Shown one piece after another: positions 40,798-48,533 of a DNA stretch of 64,000 nt. Position 1 is the stretch's first letter, and every line of letters begins with the position of its first letter. The notes below the pieces were generated by a model, which saw nothing but the letters and a program-made list of their open reading frames with translations, did no database searches and had not been told where the DNA came from. Source of the stretch: a virus. The position numbers and the translations under genes were made by a program. The stretch is taken from positions 1 through 64,000 of IMG/VR virus record IMGVR_UViG_3300036828_000547. The stretch is one strand, 5' to 3'.

Positions 40798-41209
40798 GCT
40801 TCGCCGCCTTTCTAGCTGCCTGATGGCGTAACCTATCCTTCATCTTTTTGGTGAGGACGTAGCCATCTCCTGTGTTTTCGACTAGGCCCTCTCCTTTATA
40901 AGTAAAGATAATAGAATGCACTGAATTTGGTGACCTACCATCGTCTTCGAAAGCTTGACGAAGGGCTGATGCCTGTTGTGGTTTTCCTTTTGCTAAAAGC
41001 TTGATAAGGAAATCCCTGCCAGTTATCCCGAATACCTTCTTTGGTACTCCAACACCAGCATGAGGTTTACCGGAACCATTTGGCTTTGGTTTGGTATCTC
41101 CCATGTCAAGATCTAGTTTGGCTACTCCTTCTAAATTATGCAGTAGGCGCATCACGCGTCCTACAGCTACTTCCTCCACCTCGATGGATATAGAGAATAG
41201 TTTAGGCAT
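40790..41209 (-). CDS. Hypothetical winged-helix-like protein
   Basis: 139 residues; GGAGAT lies 10 nt before ATG 41209 and a promoter lies about 40 bp before it. The N-terminal strand-helix (FSISIEVEEVAVGRVMRLLHN) and a later TGRDFLIKLLAKGKPQQASA with VENTGDGYVLTKK look like a winged helix. First gene of the unit with the XRE-like regulator. Function not known. Confidence 0.55.
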   Translation of the reverse strand: MPKLFSISIEVEEVAVGRVMRLLHNLEGVAKLDLDMGDTKPKPNGSGKPHAGVGVPKKVFGITGRDFLIKLLAKGKPQQASALRQAFEDDGRSPNSVHSIIFTYKGEGLVENTGDGYVLTKKMKDRLRHQAARKAAKHG

Positions 41210-41248
41210 TCGGTTTTTATCTCCTTTACTCTAGTATGTTAGTAAAGT

Positions 41249-41277
41249 ATTTTAGCACGCCGGTATAATGAATGCAA
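41249..41277 (-). promoter_or_regulatory. Promoter, TTGCAT-17-TAAAAT-ACTTTAC
   Basis: Leftward TTGCAT (41277-41272) and TAAAAT (41254-41249) are 17 bp apart and are followed by ACTTTACTA, close to the GCTTTAC motif of the sister promoters. It drives the gene at 41209 and the regulator after it. Confidence 0.65.
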
Positions 41278-41283
41278 CTTGCT

Positions 41284-41709
41284 TTAAAACCTGACTTCTA
41301 AAGTTAAGATCTTTGAAATTTCATCCCAATTCCAGTTGCTCGGTCCTCCTCCCCAACACATTGCAGTTGTTCCATTCAACCCATCATAATAAAGAGCTTC
41401 AGCTTGGTCGCCAGACATGAGCCACAACTCATCCAGATGATTATACTTTACGGCTGAAGGAGTACGACGCACAGCGATCCACGCGTTGCCTCCATACCGG
41501 CAACGACGCATGAGCCATGCAACTTGTAGTGGTTTGATTACAACAAAGAAGATTGTGGTTTGTTTGAATTCTATCCAACCTTGAATACCGGTTGGTGTAC
41601 AGAATTCAGAATCAGGGACGCCACTGGCAGTCCCGGCAGTCTCGATACTGGACCATTGCCATGCCTTAAATTTTTGACGAAATAGTGGTCTTAAGCCACC
41701 ATCCTTCAT
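41284..41709 (-). CDS. VRR-NUC-like PD-(D/E)xK nuclease
   Basis: 141 residues. GTASGVPDSEFCTPTGIQ, WIEFKQ, then PLQVAWLMRRCRYGGNAW and IAVRRT give the PD-x(n)-E-x-K core (PD, E-F-K) followed by Q-x-x-WL, typical of VRR-NUC and RecU-like phage nucleases that trim replication or recombination intermediates. It starts by ATGA overlap with the exonuclease gene. Confidence 0.75.
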   Translation of the reverse strand: MKDGGLRPLFRQKFKAWQWSSIETAGTASGVPDSEFCTPTGIQGWIEFKQTTIFFVVIKPLQVAWLMRRCRYGGNAWIAVRRTPSAVKYNHLDELWLMSGDQAEALYYDGLNGTTAMCWGGGPSNWNWDEISKILTLEVRF

Positions 41710-42491
41710 GACTGTAAGATAGAATCCAATGTAAATTTTAGGTCTTCGTCAAGATTAGATTGTCCCCTTAGCCATTGAAGATAGTCTCTAGGGATCTGAC
41801 TAAAGTCAGTCCCTTTATGCTTACCGAATCCAATGTTTTGTAATCGTTGTGGAGTATTTGCAATCCGATACAATTCTTCTGGAGAATGTTTCTCTAGCAT
41901 TTTTTGTAAGATACCGACAGTTGTTGCAACATCATAAAGAGCTTGATGCGGAGCTCTTTGTTTGATAGTTGGTGCCATTCCCAAATTTGGTTTTATCCCA
42001 AGCCAATAGCGAAGAACTTGATTAGCATGACCGGGAGCTTCTGGCCAGATTCGTTTAGCTATGCGAAGAGTACAGATCCATGGGTTTGTAAGTTCTGGCA
42101 AGAATTTACGATCAAAATCTACGTTATGGGCAACTAAGAAAGAATCTGGTTGGATCTCATTTAAAAGATCGGCCACAGCTTGTTCTCTTAGTATAGCTCC
42201 ACGTTCTGCGGTTAAACAGTCGGCTCTAATGTGATGAGAAGCTTGTGCGCGTGGATCCATTGGGCCAGAATATTGAATATAGTTTTCGTATGCAGAAGAT
42301 GTCACCCAATTGGCTCCATCTAGTGATACTACCATCCACGCTAATTCAATCATTTGACCTCCTGATTCAGGAAGGCCAGACGTTTCTGTGTCTAGAACAA
42401 TTAGTTTCATGTCCGGTGCCTTCGCCCATTCGCGCCATGAATTTATGTCGCTTTCTACATGAGGCCAATCAATAAATTGGTTCATGCTCAT
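41706..42491 (-). CDS. DEDDh 3'-5' exonuclease (DnaQ/ExoX-like)
   Basis: 261 residues. D34 and E36 (VLDTETSG), D125 (AHNVDFD), H182 and D187 (PHQALYDVAT) complete the DEDDh set. The C-terminal GFGKHKGTDFSQIPRDYLQW matches the DUF3820-type tail of exonuclease X-like proteins. A proof-reading or DNA-degrading role is likely. The translation start is uncertain (two nearby ATGs, weak Shine-Dalgarno). A terminator lies just upstream. Confidence 0.85.
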   Translation of the reverse strand: MSMNQFIDWPHVESDINSWREWAKAPDMKLIVLDTETSGLPESGGQMIELAWMVVSLDGANWVTSSAYENYIQYSGPMDPRAQASHHIRADCLTAERGAILREQAVADLLNEIQPDSFLVAHNVDFDRKFLPELTNPWICTLRIAKRIWPEAPGHANQVLRYWLGIKPNLGMAPTIKQRAPHQALYDVATTVGILQKMLEKHSPEELYRIANTPQRLQNIGFGKHKGTDFSQIPRDYLQWLRGQSNLDEDLKFTLDSILQS

Positions 42492-42494
42492 AAA

Positions 42495-42526
42495 CCAAAA
42501 AGAACCCCGCTAGAAATCTAGCGGGG
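42495..42526 (-). terminator. Rho-independent terminator (leftward)
   Basis: CCCCGCTAGA and TCTAGCGGGG make a perfect 10-bp stem with an effective small loop (AA), and read leftward it is followed by TTCTTTTTGG. It closes the unit of the gene at 42536-43024. Confidence 0.85.
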
Positions 42527-42535
42527 TCCAATTGA

Positions 42536-43024
42536 TTACTCAGCAGCGGCTTGCTTCGGTTCAGACTTCGCAGCCTTTTCTGGCTTGGCTGGCGGCTCAG
42601 GAATCGGAACAACCGTTGGGCCGATGTTGATGAGTTTGCGATTTGGATCTGTATCCCACCGCAAGTCAGCATATACCTGACCAACTGTACGGTTCCAAGG
42701 TTCAGCAGTCATTTTGTCAATGTATGTTTTCACCGTCATCCCGTTCACATATTCATCATAGCGTTTGCCAGATTCACGAATCTTGGCTTTGGGTCTGAGA
42801 ACCGTGATAACATGGGTCTCATCAAACTTGGGCAGACGAGGACGTGAAACACCGGTCTTCGGCTTTGCCACCTTTTTCTCTTTCTTCGGCTTCTCACCCT
42901 CTGTCGCTGGAGCAGATGCCGCAGCCGGTGCTGATGCACCCGGCGCTGATGCTGATACTGGTTTTGATGCTGGATGGACTACTCCAGGTGCAGGAGCAGA
43001 ACTAGGAATACTAGGATTTGCCAT
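42536..43024 (-). CDS. Ala/Pro-rich protein with a central domain, strongly expressed by context
   Basis: 162 residues. AAAGGAGG precedes ATG 43024 and a strong terminator follows. The ends are Ala/Pro/Lys-rich and unstructured; the middle (DETHVITVLRPKAKI, RYDEYVNGMTVKTYIDKM, VYADLRWDTDPNRKLINI) looks like a small DNA-binding or H-NS-like domain. It is a monocistronic gene next to the polymerase, perhaps an abundant nucleic-acid-binding protein. Family not recognised. A weak TTGTAT-17-TAAGCA box lies upstream. Confidence 0.6.
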   Translation of the reverse strand: MANPSIPSSAPAPGVVHPASKPVSASAPGASAPAAASAPATEGEKPKKEKKVAKPKTGVSRPRLPKFDETHVITVLRPKAKIRESGKRYDEYVNGMTVKTYIDKMTAEPWNRTVGQVYADLRWDTDPNRKLINIGPTVVPIPEPPAKPEKAAKSEPKQAAAE

Positions 43025-43133
43025 ATAAAACCTCCTTTACATATACGACAACAATATGCTTAACATACTTTTTGACAGAATACAACCCATGATTGATATA
43101 ATAATTTTTCTTTTATTGTCCAAAATAAAAATA

Positions 43134-45134
43134 TTATTTCTTTAAGTCACCCCATGATTTACCGATCTTAATGTCTGTTAACATTGGGATAGTAATAGAT
43201 GGCACTGCTTTCTCCATTATCTCTGCACAGAGCTTGGCATGAGCTTGGTTACTGAAACTAAAGCATAATTCATCATGAACTTGCAACAGTGGTGTGAATC
43301 CTGCGTTATGAACATTAACCATCGCTTTCTTAATTTGTCGTGCAGCATCCCCTTGTATTTTTCGATTGAATGATTTGTGTGTGAATGAGCGTCTAAGCGC
43401 ACTGTTATGCCACGGATGTTCTGGATCATTAACTCGTTGTAGAGCTTCTTCATGTGAGCATGAAAATGTATCAATCTGCTTATTTGGGTATCTCTCTTGA
43501 TACCAACTGATATCAAAATTACGATATTCTGCTGGTTCCCACAAATTAAAATGACTTCGTGCTCCATCTATTAATTCAATATACCCTTGTCGTTTTGCCA
43601 TCCATGTATACTCATTATAGGCTTGACGAACAAATGGTAGTCTTTCATCATACTGTTTTAATGTAGATTCAGCCTCAGTTTCATCCATACCAGTCATCAA
43701 GGCAAACTTTCCAACACCGGCTCCATAACTGACTGCGAAGTTAACATCCTTGGCTCGTCTGCGCTCTAGACGAGTTATGGATGCTACATAATCATGAAAA
43801 TCAGTATTAGGATCATTGCGATACATATCCGCAGCTTGTTTCGCACCCCTCGCCCGTAACTTTTCAGCGACATAAACGATAAGCCGATATTCCTGTTGCC
43901 GGTAGTCAATGCTGCACCATTCCTCACCATCCTCAGGTTCAAAGCAAGATCGTATGAGCGGAGCCCACTCTTCATCCCGGCTAGGCATTTGTTGAAGTGG
44001 TGGATCAGAATAACTAAAGCGATGACTTCTTGCGCCACCACTTTCACTTCTAAATTGATTAACTGTTGGATAAACACGACCTTTATGGGCATATTCACAA
44101 ATATAGCCTAACAGAAACTTTTCTGCCAGTTCTGTATCATGTTTAATCTTGTGTATAAGCCGAGGAAATTCTTCCTTATAGCTTTCCATCACTTCCTTAC
44201 TGAAACTCGGATTGCCGCGTGCAGTTCGGAAGATTAAAATACCTCTTTTTTGAAACTGTTCAGAGAGCCATTGACTCTTACGTATTTCTTTGATTGTAAC
44301 TTTATTACCTGTTTCCCTACTGAGCTCATTTAGTTTAACTTCACAATTTGCCGATATACTCTTAGCTAATTTCCTAGCTCTATCTGTATTGACTTTCACC
44401 CCACGTTGTTTCATCTTCAGCGTGATAGGAAGTAAATCACGTTCGATTTGATATGCCTCGTCTAAGTATTCTGCTGATAACTGTGGCCGCAGCTTTTGAG
44501 CCAGACCCAATGTGCTCATTGCATCTTGTTCGGAATACGGTCCTACATATCTACCCGGTAAACGCCACAGACCCGCTTTTCCGGTGGCTGAATAAGCCAA
44601 TCCGGCTAAGTTTAATAATGATTCATCTTTACCGGGTAGTCCTTGCCATTGACATAGATTCTCTAGGCTAAATGAAAATTGGTTTTCATCTAGCATGGCG
44701 GCCATTGCTCCCGTGTCATCTAATAATTTGGGTGGCTCCAAACCAAAGGTGGCTTGAATCCATCCCCAATCGTATTGAAAATGATGGAATATAAATCGTG
44801 TTTGATTTTGTGCTCTAAGACACTTGAGCCAATCATAAACCTTATTATGATCAAAGCATTTTGTTTCTGGATGGCGTAAAGGGATATAGATTGATTGATC
44901 TCGCCATGCAGCAGATATTCCACAAATGTAACCAGTTCTTAAATTAGTTCGTTCATATTGGTGAAATCCAGGACCTAGGTCTTTGGCTAAAAGATCGTCA
45001 CGAGTCTCTGTATCAATGGCTACCTCAGTTTCCCGGCTAAGGTCAGGAAGCTGTTCTGGAGATTGCCAGTCACTATCAGGTGTAAATAAGGGAAGTTGAT
45101 CTGGTGAGGGTTTTCCCTTGCTTATTTTTGCCAT
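43134..45134 (-). CDS. DNA polymerase, family A, with 3'-5' exonuclease domain
   Basis: 666 residues; replicates the phage genome. Exonuclease: D41 and E43 (VAIDTETR) and FIFHHFQYDWGW. Polymerase motif A CSIDYRQQEYR (about 405), motif B RRRAKDVNFAVSYGAGVGK (about 470), motif C LLQVHDELCF (about 620). No 5'-nuclease domain, as in most phage family A enzymes. GGGGTGG precedes ATG 45134. The leader of its mRNA contains structured element B. Confidence 0.93.
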   Translation of the reverse strand: MAKISKGKPSPDQLPLFTPDSDWQSPEQLPDLSRETEVAIDTETRDDLLAKDLGPGFHQYERTNLRTGYICGISAAWRDQSIYIPLRHPETKCFDHNKVYDWLKCLRAQNQTRFIFHHFQYDWGWIQATFGLEPPKLLDDTGAMAAMLDENQFSFSLENLCQWQGLPGKDESLLNLAGLAYSATGKAGLWRLPGRYVGPYSEQDAMSTLGLAQKLRPQLSAEYLDEAYQIERDLLPITLKMKQRGVKVNTDRARKLAKSISANCEVKLNELSRETGNKVTIKEIRKSQWLSEQFQKRGILIFRTARGNPSFSKEVMESYKEEFPRLIHKIKHDTELAEKFLLGYICEYAHKGRVYPTVNQFRSESGGARSHRFSYSDPPLQQMPSRDEEWAPLIRSCFEPEDGEEWCSIDYRQQEYRLIVYVAEKLRARGAKQAADMYRNDPNTDFHDYVASITRLERRRAKDVNFAVSYGAGVGKFALMTGMDETEAESTLKQYDERLPFVRQAYNEYTWMAKRQGYIELIDGARSHFNLWEPAEYRNFDISWYQERYPNKQIDTFSCSHEEALQRVNDPEHPWHNSALRRSFTHKSFNRKIQGDAARQIKKAMVNVHNAGFTPLLQVHDELCFSFSNQAHAKLCAEIMEKAVPSITIPMLTDIKIGKSWGDLKK

Positions 45135-45163
45135 GTACCACCCCTATTAAGATGCCTCTAGGA

Positions 45164-45252
45164 AGGCTAGCGTGGCCCGTGGGTGCGTTTTGAACCGGGG
45201 TGCGCTACCATGCCCTAGCTAGGTGCGACAGGCCATCCAGCGGCCTTTATTT
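45164..45252. other. Structured element B (two-copy element) in the polymerase leader
   Basis: GCTAG-CGTGG pairs with CCATG-CC-CTAGC, enclosing CCCGTGGGTGCGTT and GGGGTGC. Loop and downstream CCAGCGGCCTTTA match element A at 38.6 kb, while the stem sequence differs, which is what a conserved RNA fold would give. Read leftward it lies 30 nt before the polymerase start. Confidence 0.5.
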
Positions 45253-45259
45253 GGCTATC

Positions 45260-45285
45260 GTAAAGCATTTTTCCATGAATTGCAA
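45260..45285 (-). promoter_or_regulatory. Compact or degenerate promoter-like site
   Basis: Leftward TTGCAATTCATGG is followed directly by AAAAAT-GCTTTAC. The -10 and GCTTTAC parts match the phage promoters, but the usual 17-bp spacing is absent. A similar compact arrangement lies near 54.76-54.79 kb. It may still serve the DNA polymerase gene. Confidence 0.35.
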
Positions 45286-45338
45286 GCATCAGCATATGCG
45301 ATCTGTTACACTGTACACTTACAAGCCCGTTGCAGCTT

Positions 45339-46412
45339 TTATTGTTCCTTGTCTTTCTTATCTTTTGTCACCACCTTTAGCGAGGGCTTTGATGGTTTTA
45401 GATATCTACGCCACATCTCTTCGAAGTCTGCACGGATATAGCATCGTTCTAGCCGCCTATATTCAGACCAACGTGTAGGTTTATTTTTGATTTGAAAATC
45501 ACTAAGTATATGAGCTAGTATGGTCAATGTTAAGCGTGACCATTCGCCTAGACCATTATCTAACTTAAATAGTCTGGCTAGAAGTGTATGACTGGGCAGC
45601 ACTTCAGCTTGTGCTTCATCAAACACTATACGCACATCATGCAGCAATTCTAATTTTCTATTGGTGGGGGCATCTTCTTTAGCAAATTGAATTGCAGCCT
45701 CACGTGCTATATCCCCACGGCCTAATGCATTTGCAATAGATATCAGTACGCGCCAGTTTTCTGCCCCACGACCCTTTGTGACTATTGGCGGCATAGTGGG
45801 GTCTAGATTCAAGTTAACTAGTTTGCTCTTAACCTGTTCGGCCCACTGTTCGATTTTTATTCCTATATTAGCTAATTCTTCAGCATAAGTGATACTGCTG
45901 AATCTCATTTTTGAATAGGAACGGTGCATACGGATAATAACTGAACGTGATAAAAGTGGGCCGGGTAAAGAGCCTATTCCTGCAAGAGCAACAGGGCCAA
46001 AAACCGGAAATAAAATCATTTCCCCATCTATCTTGCGTGGTACAACTCCATCCCTTCCATGGCCCGCGTTTAAAATACCTCTCAGGTCTTTATCCATACG
46101 CACATTATCGACTTCATCAATAAGTAATGTATGGCTCTGTGAGAAATGGTATATGGTTGACCTTGGATCTATAAGTAGTTTTGGCTTCCAAGCCATCCCT
46201 AGAAGAATTTTTAGGGCTGTGCTTTTTCCAGTCTCTTCTACCGGGCTAAGAATTGCAAGTCTAGGAGACACATCAAATTTATTATAGATGTGTGTGTGGA
46301 AAGGCCATAGCGCCATTCCAATTAGTTGATGAGGTTTTGCATCAACATGTCGTTCAAGAAAACTATGAACAAGACCAAAGATATCCTCTTCTTTTTTGAC
46401 CTTCCTTTTCAT
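45339..46412 (-). CDS. DUF3631-type ATPase (primase-helicase-like)
   Basis: 357 residues. Walker A-like SPVEETGKST (56-65), Walker B LLIDEVD (96-102), then RGILNAGHGRDG and VPRK, FGPVALAGIGSLPG, LLSRSVIIRMHR, which is the pattern of DUF3631 proteins. These often follow a primase or DUF927 domain in mobile elements. Here it stands alone next to the polymerase, suggesting a helicase or loader. A promoter lies about 65 bp upstream. Confidence 0.75.
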   Translation of the reverse strand: MKRKVKKEEDIFGLVHSFLERHVDAKPHQLIGMALWPFHTHIYNKFDVSPRLAILSPVEETGKSTALKILLGMAWKPKLLIDPRSTIYHFSQSHTLLIDEVDNVRMDKDLRGILNAGHGRDGVVPRKIDGEMILFPVFGPVALAGIGSLPGPLLSRSVIIRMHRSYSKMRFSSITYAEELANIGIKIEQWAEQVKSKLVNLNLDPTMPPIVTKGRGAENWRVLISIANALGRGDIAREAAIQFAKEDAPTNRKLELLHDVRIVFDEAQAEVLPSHTLLARLFKLDNGLGEWSRLTLTILAHILSDFQIKNKPTRWSEYRRLERCYIRADFEEMWRRYLKPSKPSLKVVTKDKKDKEQ

Positions 46413-46477
46413 AAGTAACCCCTAACGGTGTTGTAAGTGTACAGTGTAACAGACCTCCTCATGGTTGCCTGTAAAGC

Positions 46478-46506
46478 ATTTTACCATACCCAAACAGGAG
46501 GTACAA
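46478..46506 (-). promoter_or_regulatory. Promoter, TTGTAC-17-TAAAAT-GCTTTACAG
   Basis: Leftward TTGTAC (46506-46501) and TAAAAT (46483-46478) are 17 bp apart with GCTTTACAG after them. It also contains half of a stem (ACCTCCT with AGGAGGT, 46453-46502). It drives the DUF3631 ATPase. Confidence 0.7.
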
Positions 46507-46515
46507 GTTTGATTA

Positions 46516-47313
46516 TTAGTTTTCCTGTTTGCGGAATGGAGTTTCCACGTCGCACATAGGCGCATCAACCTGACTAAGTCTCTTGTGACCTAGCATCCTT
46601 TCTGCCAATATCTGACCCCACTTTTTTATCCCTTTAAATTCAATTGCCAGTCGTTGTTTGGCAACTTCATCCATTTGGTCTACGTACAGTGACAATTGGA
46701 ACAACTCGTGACAATGTTGATTTACTTCTCTTATATGTTCATAAAACCTTTGCTTGGCGTTATCTGGCATCCGTCCAATCGGAACATCATCCTCTACAAC
46801 AATCCAAGCTTTATACCCTTCTTTTTCATTCAATTGTTGAAGCATTTCTCTTTCAGCCAATTGATGTTTGCTTAGAACCGGGGGTTGTGGTATAGTGGGT
46901 CCAGGAAAAGTTTTTTCAGCTATTTCCACAGCATGTTTACGCGGCCCGCGTAAACATACATCTTGGTTACGTGGAATTGGTTGTTCACGTAACCCAGATT
47001 CTACCAAAAAAGGGATTGTTTCTTCTCGCCAAATGTGTTGCCAAGAAGCAAGGTGAGTACGTATTAACACCTCTTTAGCTTTTTCCCTATACTTAGGATT
47101 TCCCATATTAATAAGGGAACTTCGATCTTGATGACTTATTACAGTTTTACCATATCCTTGTTCTGTTAGCCATTGCCCAAAAGATTTATCGGCACTGTGA
47201 CCTTGACCAAGGTTCTCACGTGCTTCCCACAGAGTTACCGCAAGCTCCATAGTTCCATCAACCCAATCAACTGTGACTTTTTTCCAGGCTTGGTCTAAAC
47301 GTTCCTTATACAT
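46516..47313 (-). CDS. Conserved phage protein, ParB-like neighbourhood, 265 aa
   Basis: AGGAG precedes ATG 47313 (MYKERLD). The pattern DWVDGTMELAVTLWEARE, SFGQWLTEQGYG and HQDRSSLINMGNP is a common N-terminal part of phage proteins whose function is unknown to me; it recalls DUF3102-type proteins. The middle is basic (GLREQPIPRNQDVCLRGPRK) and the C-terminal part helical. Two strong inverted repeats lie inside its coding region. A terminator precedes it, so it has its own unit. Confidence 0.6.
   Translation of the reverse strand: MYKERLDQAWKKVTVDWVDGTMELAVTLWEARENLGQGHSADKSFGQWLTEQGYGKTVISHQDRSSLINMGNPKYREKAKEVLIRTHLASWQHIWREETIPFLVESGLREQPIPRNQDVCLRGPRKHAVEIAEKTFPGPTIPQPPVLSKHQLAEREMLQQLNEKEGYKAWIVVEDDVPIGRMPDNAKQRFYEHIREVNQHCHELFQLSLYVDQMDEVAKQRLAIEFKGIKKWGQILAERMLGHKRLSQVDAPMCDVETPFRKQEN
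46935..46994. promoter_or_regulatory. Cluster of two perfect inverted repeats (four GTTACGYG-like half-sites)
   Basis: GTTTACGCGG-C-CCGCGTAAAC (46935-46955) is a perfect palindrome with a 1-nt centre. Ten bp on, GGTTACGTG (46965-46973) and CACGTAACC (46986-46994) form a second perfect inverted repeat. All four half-sites share GTTACG(C/T)G or near forms. They lie inside a gene, so they could be an operator cluster or mRNA hairpins. Confidence 0.5.
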
Positions 47314-47331
47314 CTGTATTCTCCTAAAGAA

Positions 47332-47364
47332 AAGGCCGCACATAATAATACCATGTGCGGCCTT
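47332..47364 (-). terminator. Rho-independent terminator (leftward)
   Basis: AAGGCCGCACAT and ATGTGCGGCCTT form a perfect 12-bp stem with a 9-nt loop; leftward it is followed by TTCTTT. It closes the unit of the gene at 47381-47995. Confidence 0.85.
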
Positions 47365-47380
47365 AGATTAGCAAATTTGA

Positions 47381-47995
47381 TTATGCTGTTTTTCTGTAAT
47401 AACCTTCCACAGCCCATCGTGACTTTGGTAGCCCATTCTGAGCAGCTTTTTGTCCCGGGACACTGATTGGTTTCACAATCGGTTTGGTTTCTACTACTTC
47501 CTTATTATTATTTTCAGCTTTTGGAGCTTCCTTAATATCATTCTCAGCTTTTGAAAGAATCTGACTTACTAAAGTAGCTTTAGGAGGTCCAGGCCTAAAC
47601 TTTTCTACTCGTCTCGATGACTTACGTTGCCGATTCTTCTGTTTACCTGAACGAAAGTGAATGGAAATTACTGTGGGGTGAACATCGCTCCTATTTATGT
47701 CGAACATATTTGCTAAGTCCCATGCTTCTTCTGACATGTAGAACTCAAGTTCCCATTTTTCATCACCAAAGTCTATCCATACATAGATATGATTGCCAGC
47801 TACTTCAGCTCTATAACAAGACTCAATGGCAGAATGAAGTGCCCGAACAAAGGCACAATTCCGCTTATCTCCAGGAATAGCATCGTCTATATTTTCTTGG
47901 GAAACATAGATTGTAATGCGTCTTCCTGGAGTTAGACCTAGCAAATCTTTTGCTGTATAACGAACAAAAGACGTAGCTGTATCTAGGCTTGACAT
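47381..47995 (-). CDS. Hypothetical protein, 204 aa
   Basis: AAGGAGG precedes ATG 47995, partly overlapped by a long hairpin. The N-terminal 105 residues look globular (RITIYVSQENIDDAIPGD, HIYVWIDFGDEKWELEFY); the rest is basic, then a Lys/Glu/Pro-rich linker (RQRKSSRRVEKF) and a basic end. Function not recognised. It has its own terminator. Confidence 0.6.
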   Translation of the reverse strand: MSSLDTATSFVRYTAKDLLGLTPGRRITIYVSQENIDDAIPGDKRNCAFVRALHSAIESCYRAEVAGNHIYVWIDFGDEKWELEFYMSEEAWDLANMFDINRSDVHPTVISIHFRSGKQKNRQRKSSRRVEKFRPGPPKATLVSQILSKAENDIKEAPKAENNNKEVVETKPIVKPISVPGQKAAQNGLPKSRWAVEGYYRKTA

Positions 47996-48004
47996 GTTAT
48001 CCTC

Positions 48005-48062
48005 CTTAATCTTAGTGTTCCCGTACGAGGTCTAACCCTAAGGTACGTACACTAAAATTAAG
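48005..48062 (-). other. Long leader hairpin touching a ribosome site
   Basis: CTTAATCTTAGTGT (48005-48018) pairs with ACACTAAAATTAAG (48049-48062), 13 of 14 positions, and inside it CGTAC/GTACG and AGG/CCT continue the stem. It ends where the AAGGAGG of the gene at 47995 begins (48001-48007), so the fold covers part of the ribosome site. Confidence 0.6.
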
Positions 48063-48088
48063 TAGCACACCTTAATATGAGAGCACAA
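48059..48088 (-). promoter_or_regulatory. Possible promoter, TTGTGC-18-TACTTA
   Basis: Leftward TTGTGC (48088-48083) and TACTTA (48064-48059) at 18 bp. It shares CAAACTTGT with the promoter at 46.5 kb just before the -35. The match at -10 is weak, and it overlaps the foot of the hairpin. Confidence 0.35.
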
Positions 48089-48098
48089 GTTTGATTGT

Positions 48099-48533
48099 TT
48101 AGTCTTCCATTCTTGAGTGATGACCTCCATCTTCCGGTGTCCCAGGTCTATTCTGCTCTTCTGTAGCCAGAGCAAGGATTTTTGTAAGAATCTGGTGAGC
48201 ACCTTTCAGTGCCCTTTCATTTTGGTATGTACACAGTATGAATAAATATCGCTGCTCTAATTGGCTTAGATTGTTTGCTTCTGCGAACCGGTTAAGCTCC
48301 ATGTCTATCTCAACATTGTTTCGCTTAACATCGTAAGTTGCAACCTCAATCAATTTATCTAGATAATGCATTGCTTTCTGTAGATCTTGGACTCCAAGTT
48401 TCTTACGCCATCTAGCAACATGCTTGGTCGTACATCCCTCTAGGTAGCCTAGAGGGATTTTCACGCATAGATCCCAATGTTGGTATGATGTCTGATAATG
48501 ATTTCCACCAACTTGACTTTCATTCGCTGGCAT
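48099..48533 (-). CDS. DUF3310 (SaV-like) protein
   Basis: 144 residues from ATG 48533 with GGGAG upstream. VGGNHYQTSYQHWDLCVK, LGYLEGCTTKHVARWRKK and GVQDLQKAMHYLDKLIE are the defining blocks of DUF3310. The family is common in phage replication regions and is sometimes labelled a nucleotide kinase, without a proven reaction. It overlaps the HD gene by 14 nt, so it belongs to the same operon as the base-modification genes. Confidence 0.8.
   Translation of the reverse strand: MPANESQVGGNHYQTSYQHWDLCVKIPLGYLEGCTTKHVARWRKKLGVQDLQKAMHYLDKLIEVATYDVKRNNVEIDMELNRFAEANNLSQLEQRYLFILCTYQNERALKGAHQILTKILALATEEQNRPGTPEDGGHHSRMED

Noticed and set aside
45164-45240. Leftward GGTAGCGCA and GGTTCAAAAC resemble the D-arm and T-loop of a tRNA
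   Set aside because: The T-stem does not pair and the anticodon arm is missing; the same region is better explained as the two-copy structured element.
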